DNA from: Antitrichia curtipendula
Lineage: Eukaryota > Streptophyta > Bryopsida > Hypnales > Leucodontaceae
Assembly (NCBI GenBank): GCA_951230915.1
Contig: OX579641.1
Location: forward strand, 1,178,001-1,242,000
Direction of reading: 5' to 3'
DNA length: 64,000 bases
Shown: one piece after another, positions 57,272-64,000 of the stretch
How positions within the stretch are numbered: the first letter of the stretch is position 1
Layout of the letters: each line of letters begins with the position of its first letter
Program-made: the position numbers and the translations under genes
Notes under the pieces: generated by a model
The model's input: only the letters and a program-made list of their open reading frames with translations
What the model was told of the DNA's origin: nothing
Databases searched by the model: none

Positions 57272-58945
57272 GAGATATCCCACATGGATTGTGGATGACT
57301 AGTGAAAGGCTTGTACCTTATGTTCAACCCACTCATGGGCATTGGTATCTTCCTACCATCTAAGTAAAGCCTTTCTTCCATTCATACCTTTGTAATCTCA
57401 ATAGGTTATGGGCCCACGCACTTGGAGTTGCGCTTGAGGGAGAAGTTCAAATCATTTGGAGGAGATCTTGGAGCTTGGAAGAGCAACTAGCCTTTTGTCT
57501 CTTTTCACCTACAAACCATATGGTTTAAGTAATTTTTTTTCAAAGAAGAAGCTCTGGAGTTCATTTTTTTTTTTTTTAAAGTTTTTTCTTGGGCTTTTGT
57601 TGGCTGGTTTGTGAGATTTTGAGTACATTTTGGGTGTGAGTTTGCTCATGGTAGTAATCAGACCTAGAAAGGGCTGATTTGTGCTCCTATTTTAAGTTTG
57701 TGCTTAGAGGTGTACATTGGGAGCCCATTGAGTCTGATTGTGCACTTGGGTGCATTGTAGGAGTGTTTGTGGTCGTTCTTAGGGTGTGAAGGATCTTTGG
57801 AGGTGCTTGGAAGGACTGATTGGTGTCATTTCAGCCGAATTGGCTTCCAAGGGATGGTTTGGAGGCTGAATTGAGTTTGTGAACTCTTGGAGACACTTGG
57901 GGTGCTGCCAACAAGTGGGAGGTGCTTCACCATGGCAGCAAGTGGAGGAGAAGGCGTGCGCATCATTAACAAGTTCAATGGGGAGAACTTTGGCATGTGG
58001 AAGTTCAAGATGGAGATGATCCTTGCGGAGAAGGACTTGTGGGAGGTCGTGGATGGGAGTGAGGAGCCTCCAAGTGCAGATGGTGATCCAAAGATCAAGA
58101 AGGCGTTTGAGAGGAAGGAGAAGAAGGCCTTTGCTCTCATTGCCATCAACCTTGTGGATCGGCAAATTGCACACATTCGCCATTGCAAGGGACCAGCCCA
58201 AGCATGGACCACCCTTTGCAACATCCATGAGACCAAGAGCCTCTCCAACATCCTCTTTCTTAGGTGGAAGTTCTTCACTAGCAAGATGCAAGAGGAGGAT
58301 GACTTGTTGGATCATGTCAACAAGATCAAGGCTCTTGCGGATGAGTTGGCTTGTTTGGAGGCACCCGTGACGGATGGAGATATGGTGATGACTTTGTTGG
58401 AGAGCTTGCCACCGTCTTATGAGTTCCTCATCACCGCATTGGAGACAAGGCCTATGAAGGAGCTGACCATGGAGTTTGTGACGGCGCGCTTGATGCATGA
58501 GGTGACCAAGCGCAAGGAGAATGAGTCCCAAGGAGAGGGATCAGCCCTTGTGTCAAGACATGGCAAAGGAGGCAACACCAAGGAGTTCAAGGAGACAAGG
58601 ACATGCTTCAAGTGTGGCAAATTAGGCCACATTGCTAGGCATTGCAAGGTCAGCCAAGCCAAAGGCAAGGAGCGTGCACACCAAGCCTCCAAAGAGGAGG
58701 AGGAGGAGGATTTTGCCTTTGCCACCCAAGGAGGAGGGGATAAGGCCAACATGTTTACATGGATTGTGGATTCGGGGGCCACTCAACACATGACCAGCTG
58801 TAGAGATGCCTTCCACACATATCAGCCCATCTCGGGGAAGAAGATTTATTTGGGAGACAATGGCATGGTGGAGGCCCTTGGCATGGGGACCATCATTGTG
58901 GAGGTGCAAGTGAAGGGGGAGACCAAGAGGATTCAGATCCATGAA
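57272..58945 (+). mobile_element. Truncated copia copy: partial 5' LTR, leader, gag-protease
   Basis: Partial LTR E (57272-57403), primer-binding site at 57404, short leader, and a gag frame from ATG 57932. Sequence from about 57887 to 58944 appears identical to 44276-45297 of the intact copy by eye. Homology stops abruptly after ATCCATGA within the protease-integrase spacer. Confidence 0.92.
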
Positions 58946-58987
58946 ATCGCAGGTAACACTAAAACCGCAGGTATTGTGAACAACTAG
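57932..58987 (+). pseudogene. Copia gag-protease, truncated
   Basis: Starts MAASGGEG, contains the CFKCGKLGHIARHC zinc knuckle and the VDSGATQHM protease motif, and ends 14 codons into unrelated sequence (EIAGNTKTAGIVNN, TAG). Integrase, RT and RNase H are missing. The frame is open, so a gag-protease product could in principle be made. Confidence 0.93.
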
Positions 58988-59599
58988 TCTAAGTCCTTTC
59001 ACATTAGTTTATTTTGGAAATTCCAATTTTGTGTTGTATCCCTATTAGTAAATGAAATGGCAGTAGACGTCATCACTAGAAATAATTTTTAGAACTTAAA
59101 CACATGAAGTACAAAAACTAAAGAGGGACGTAATTGTCTACTATAATGATGCGTGGTAGTCAACTCACGCCGATCTTAAGCTTGCCTAATCATGTATCTG
59201 AAGTATTCTTATATTAGCTTATATTGATAATTCCAATTAATATGGGATAATCAAAGGTCACTGTTCTATATATTGAATGTACCTATAAAGAGTGTAGGAA
59301 GAAAAAAATTAATATTTTGAATCTGTTCATGGGTCCACGATAATAGGTCCACGGCCCCAAGTCCGCAATCATAGGTCCACTATAATAAGTTTGTAGATTC
59401 ACTATTTCTTACCTAGAACTTTGAAATATATTTGGGTTTTTTTTTCCTAACACTAAAAAATTTAAAAGTTTTTGAAAGTCAATCTTTGGGCTCACAAAAT
59501 GTACGCTCACAGCTCTTAAGCTCGCATTTCTAGGCTCACAAACTAGCGTCATTGCAAAAATTATAAGTAGAATTTAAGAAAAAAGAAGTCAATAGACAG
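58946..59599. other. AT-rich intergenic, nothing recognised
   Basis: Includes a short TAGGTCCAC(T)ATAAT-type repetition near 59330-59400. No gene. Confidence 0.4.
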
Positions 59600-60127
59600 A
59601 ACTAGAAAATGATTCAAAATACTAAATTATTAACAATTTATTTATGGAAATGAAAAATGGCAATACCAATGGTTGTATTGTTGTACTACAAAAAAATCAA
59701 TAGGTGTAGATTGCATAGAGATTCCATTAGTATTTGCAAACTATACGCAAACTAAAACTCTTCATCACTTTCATCTTATTAATCAAAATGGAATGCTCCA
59801 AATCTTTCTTCGTATATATAAATCTAAAAAAATAATTTTAAATCTTAATTTCTTGAAAAGGTGATTAAAACAAAAATTTAATTGCCCAAGTTGCCCGTCA
59901 AGCAATGAAAACTAACATTCATATAACAACTTTTTAACCATTTAGTCAAAAGTTATGAAAATTGTTGGGCTTTAAAGCTATTCTTTGGACAAGTATTATG
60001 TAAAATTTCAAAGGAAAAGAATAAAAATTTCATTTGTAATGAATTGCCCAAAATTGTAATGTTGCCATTTGTAATGACTAATGAATTGCTTTAAATTGTA
60101 ATGTTGAGGGCTTTAGGGATTAATCAC
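59600..60127. repeat. Second copy of the AT-rich TIR-family repeat
   Basis: Direct-orientation homology to 25660-26230: GAAAATGATTCAAAA, AACTTTTTAACCAT(G/T)T, AAAAGTTATGAAAATTGTTG and a degenerate right end GGCTTTAGGGATTAAT (60109-60124). The left end is not clear. Confidence 0.7.
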
Positions 60128-61185
60128 TTTGTATATGATGTGATATTTATAAAAAAATATTGAATATTCAAAATGCAAGGTGAGGTCGTTGCATTAAATC
60201 TCAAATTTCAATTCTCTTGTGCAAATATTTTGTAATTTTTGTCAATCAATTTGTTCTAGTTTGTTTATTCTAAGATATTGGTTGAAAAAATTTACAAAAA
60301 ACATTATATTCATTATTTTGAGGGGTTTGGACCCTCTCATTATAATATTTCTCATTTAGTCTCTAAAAATTGAATGTTAGTTTTAGCTAATTTAGGTTGC
60401 TTGTCACTAAATTTATTAATTCCGAAGCACAATTTTCATTAAAATGAGAGTTTTTTTTAATTAGGGAGTCCTGCAGTACATTTTGCTTCTTGTAATAGTA
60501 GTCTTTTGACTTTTATAAGTGAAGATCATATTATATTTGAACACCAAGTCATGACCTCCACGGTTGGTTGTAAGGAGTTGTTTATCTCATTGAGGCAGTC
60601 CGGATTCAATTCCTTTGATTTCGTATGAGCTCATGAAAAAAAAACATGGCTTAGTGAGGCTAAGTGAGCTTCGCAGGCAAAAAATTTGTAACAACCAATC
60701 GGCCCCCCTACCCAAAATGTGAAAGTGCTTAACATGAACAAAATATAAATAGTGGATATACCCACTATTCTTTTGTTTCAAATCAAAGTAGAATTTCAAA
60801 AAACATAAACACAAAAATAAAAACAAAAACAATCTGATTGAATAATAGAGAAAACAAAATAATATTTTTTTTTTTTCATATATTGATTTCATACTGTATG
60901 TAAGTACAACTTCTTAGTAAATAAAGCACATATTACTGGAAATAGATATGCAAAAGCAAACAATAATATAAAATCAATCAATTAAAACCTGATTCATCTA
61001 TTCTAACATTTAAATACCATTTGTTGTAAGAAACATGACAATGTGCTACAACATTATTAAAAAACGTGCTTTAAATATGCTACACGTCTTCGGATATCAA
61101 GTGTATGAAGTAGTTTTTATCAAGTATCAAGTAGTTTTTATCAAGTATCAAGTAGTTTTTATAAAGATCCCGACCCACCCTGAAG
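60128..61185. other. AT-rich intergenic, nothing recognised
   Basis: Low-complexity AT-rich DNA. TCAAGTAGTTTTTA is tandemly repeated about three times near 61110-61160. Confidence 0.5.
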
Positions 61186-61985
61186 GATGATTGTGGGCGA
61201 CCTCGCAAAGGTCCAACGTATGCATCATCCTCTCCAAATTCTTCATGCACTTCACCATCTTCAACTAACTGATGCTTTGGCGTTGCTTGAATACAGGTCG
61301 GGGCCAGAAACCGTCTTTCAGAACCGTAAAGGTAGGCAAAGGATCCTACATTGCTACCTTCAAATCACGCCAACAGTGCACCAAGTGCTCATATAATCTT
61401 CGATATTCTCTAGTGCGGTCTGGATTGCACAGATTCTCCCAATATTTAAAAAATCCAGACATACCCTTGAGGATGTCATCTTGACCTCTCATTGGACTTG
61501 GCAAAATTGCCAAAGGCACTCCACAAGGCCACAAACTTTCACCTTAAGAATCTTCCTGCCACAATTTAAGACCTCCGCCTGCACCTTTTGATAACCAGTC
61601 TAGATCAATGCACAAGAGTTTGTATTTCATGACTGAGATTCCATCTGAATCAAGGTAGAACTTCACTTGTTGTGGCCTTGTATGCCTAACCATGATATCA
61701 CCACTGTTTAAGAATTTCCTTGCAATGAAACCCTTAAAATTGGACACCTCTTCAATGAGATGAGGGATAGTGGGAATGGATTCTACATCCATGAATGACT
61801 TTATGAGCGCAGGTATAGTAGGAAAACTCTCCTTCAAAAGCATGCTCCATCTTCCAAATAATGTATCGATGTTGCCATGAGTGAAACCTACAATCATGAA
61901 GTTCACATACACTTCTCGGAAGATCTTGTTTGCAACAAGTAGAGATCAATAACAAAATACATATCGATTCTTGTTGTATCATCCT
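61186..61985 (-). pseudogene. DUF7869-like relic, C-terminal half
   Basis: The minus-strand frame from about 61945 reads IFREVYVNFMIVGFTHGNID, FGRWSMLLKE, FPTIPALIKSFMDVES, FIARKFLNSGDIMVRHTRPQ and YKLLCIDLDWLSKGAG. It meets TAA at 61544-61546, continues in frame (GESLWPCGVPLAILPSPM ...) and meets TAG at 61346-61348. VGFTHGNIDTLFGRWS corresponds to the VGHTHxDIDxxFGRWS block of the family; the central His and Asp are replaced (F, N), so any transposase-like function is lost. The N-terminal half is missing. It differs enough from 53.6-56.8 kb to be a separate lineage. Confidence 0.75.
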
Positions 61986-64000
61986 GCAAACATTAAGGTT
62001 GCTAATGACAATTCAAATGCCGTAGAAACGGTAAAAAATGTGGCTTACCATGAGGTTTTTGCTTGACATTGTCTTTGAGATTCCTATATATTTACACCTG
62101 AATCAAGTGGATGGAAAAGTTAAGAGTTTGAAAGAAACTCTGCATGTTTAGGATTCATGCACACTTTAGCAATGTCCCCTACCATCCAATTGGTGTCCAT
62201 CATTATTTCACTGTCTCAATTGAGACAGCCTACCATATCAATAAATATGGTAGGATGATATTTTTAGCCATTTTGCTACATTTTTTTATAGTCAATGGAA
62301 AGATATTCCATTGCATGCATTTTTAGATGCAATCTATTTATAAAATTTATCACTTTTCTTTGAGAATATGCAAATAACCAAATATGCAAAGATTATAATG
62401 TATAGATTTTAACTTGGATATATCTTTTTTTTTCTAAATTTTAGATTGCAATATTTTCAAATGATTATGAAGATTTTTATAATTTTCTATTTAATCTTTT
62501 ATTGAAATATTATACATTTATATAGGTGAAGATTTTGCATGTTCTTTAATTGAAAAGATTTTGATTCCAAATTACTATTGAAATTACTTTACATTTCAAC
62601 GTATGTATATTTTTGTAGATTATTATATAAAGATTAATAATTTTTCATTGAAGATTTTCTTGAAATTGAAACTATTCTACTTACATTGTTCACTTGATTA
62701 ATTTCTTTTTATTGCAATGTTTTCATCTTTGCAAATTTTTTTGTGAAAATTATGATATAAAGATTTTCTTTAATTACTTTCTATTGCACTATATATATAT
62801 TTTTTTTTAATTTTTTAATTTTTATATTTTTTTTTTTATTTTTATATTTTTTTATAAATATTGCATGAAGATGTCAATATTTTTATTTAACGATTATACA
62901 TACTTTATTTATCTACATTCTATCACATGGAAAATTGATGAAAGTAAAATATTTAATGCGTAGCAAAGCAAGTGCCAACTGCTAGTATAATTATAAAGTT
63001 TCAAAAGCTCACATCAAGAGCTAATACATACAAGTCCATCCATCTATGGTCAAGTACCTAGAGTTTGGCTTAGATGTACTTGACACAAGTAAGTCAAATA
63101 ACCTCATTTGCACAAAGTAAATAGATCCAAACTCCAAAGCCACTTGCAAAATTGCCCTATTCACTTCTCTTTAGTGCTAGTCTCGATGATCATAATGCCT
63201 ATTGCCTCTTTCTTTCTTCTCCATAGCCTTGATCAAAGTAAGTTAGCACCATTGCGTTTCACCTAATGTTTGGGCTTCATTCAAATTTCTATATGTGTTC
63301 AAGAAATGGTCTTGGTTGTCGATACAACTTAGAAAAGAGAATCCAACATTCCTTTGATTGTTCCTACTTGAGCATTTAGTATCCAATTGGTGGTTTGATT
63401 TATATCAATTTTTTTTTATTAATCTTAGTATCAATAATAAACATGTTGACTGGAGGTGTTAGATCCATTTTTGTGCACTCCAAATGCCTGAAAGCCATGG
63501 ATATGATGCCTAAATTTAATTTTTTTTTGCAACTATAACACACAAAAAAGTTTTCTAAAACACCTAAAAAATCAAATTTGGAGGCCTTTGAATTTTAGTT
63601 ACCAGTACATTTATATTCATACATCAAATTTTTGGTTGATGTCGGGAAAGACATGGAAATGTCAATGCAAAAACAGGTGGATGGTACAAGGGACATGTAT
63701 GTTTTTCTAGACATCAAATAAAACATGATCACATTTATTAAAATGTCGCAAAAAACATGGAAGTACCATGTTGGCTAGGGGGTTTGAATTCACTATTGAT
63801 AAATTTTTGTAAGTTATTATGGACTGAGTAAAATGCAGATAGGATGTAAAAAACATAGGGGAAAGGGCAGCCATGTGGCATGCTTTGTAAAAAAAGGGAA
63901 ATGGATGGATTTATAATATGGATGAAAAGAGAAGCTCTTTATACATGTGGGGTAGTAGGAAGTAAGACAATCTACATGGGATATGTAAAGCAAGAATTTT
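61986..64000. other. AT-rich intergenic, nothing recognised
   Basis: Strongly AT-rich, particularly 62330-62960, with poly(T) runs. No supported gene, RNA gene or mobile element to the end of the window. Confidence 0.45.

Overview
This is a window of plant nuclear DNA. Genes are intron-bearing, a COQ5-type ubiquinone methyltransferase and organellar-type genes are present, a DYW-class pentatricopeptide repeat (PPR) protein sits in one long exon, and CCCTAAA telomere-like tracts and plant-style LTR elements occur. The PPR protein reads most like the large PPR-DYW families of seedless land plants, so I infer a bryophyte, most likely a moss. That is a judgement from sequence style, not a database result.

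Layout. 1-8.6 kb: repeats only, namely a 53-bp-arm hairpin at the window edge, a 99-bp tandem repeat, a 2.7-kb LTR-like unit (894-3623), a 356-bp hAT-type MITE with perfect 8-bp target duplication (4109-4464) and a foldback (about 6790-7310). 9.2-12.7 kb, minus strand: COQ5-like gene in eight exons with several lesions. 13.0-18.9 kb, plus strand, divergent from it: exons with an organellar ssDNA-binding (OSB/PDF) motif that splice in phase into a PPR-DYW reading frame containing a 303-bp near-identical PPR triplet tandem array. 18.9-26.9 kb: AT-rich DNA with inverted repeats, a cluster of palindromes, and a degraded LTR copy carrying a nested TIR element. 26.9-27.6 kb: a small intact two-exon gene of unknown function. 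27.9-37.8 kb, minus strand: one very large broken gene with, in order, a ParB-like domain, a DNA-methyltransferase-like motif, a low-complexity linker and an FCP1/NIF phosphatase-like domain. It is interrupted by a 4.3-kb insertion carrying a second copy of the 2.5-kb LTR-like unit (inverted relative to the first). Its introns and flank hold about 14 copies of an 18-22 bp palindrome. 42.0-50.9 kb: a Ty1/copia locus with one coding-intact element (42772-48621), an extra 5' LTR in front and an inverted truncated copy behind. 51.9-56.9 kb: a DUF7869-like gene broken mainly by in-frame TAG/TGA stops, dotted with a different palindrome family. 57.3-58.9 kb: 5' half of a second copia copy with an apparently identical gag. 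59-64 kb: AT-rich DNA and a second DUF7869-like relic (61.2-62.0 kb).

The host-like functions are organelle related: COQ5 (mitochondrial ubiquinone), OSB (organelle DNA binding) and PPR-DYW (organelle RNA editing). COQ5 and OSB/PPR share a short divergent upstream region. The most unusual signals are three unrelated families of short palindromes, two of them tied to a particular gene, and the ParB / methyltransferase / FCP1-like composite gene. All exon joins are read by eye; no alignment or expression data were available.
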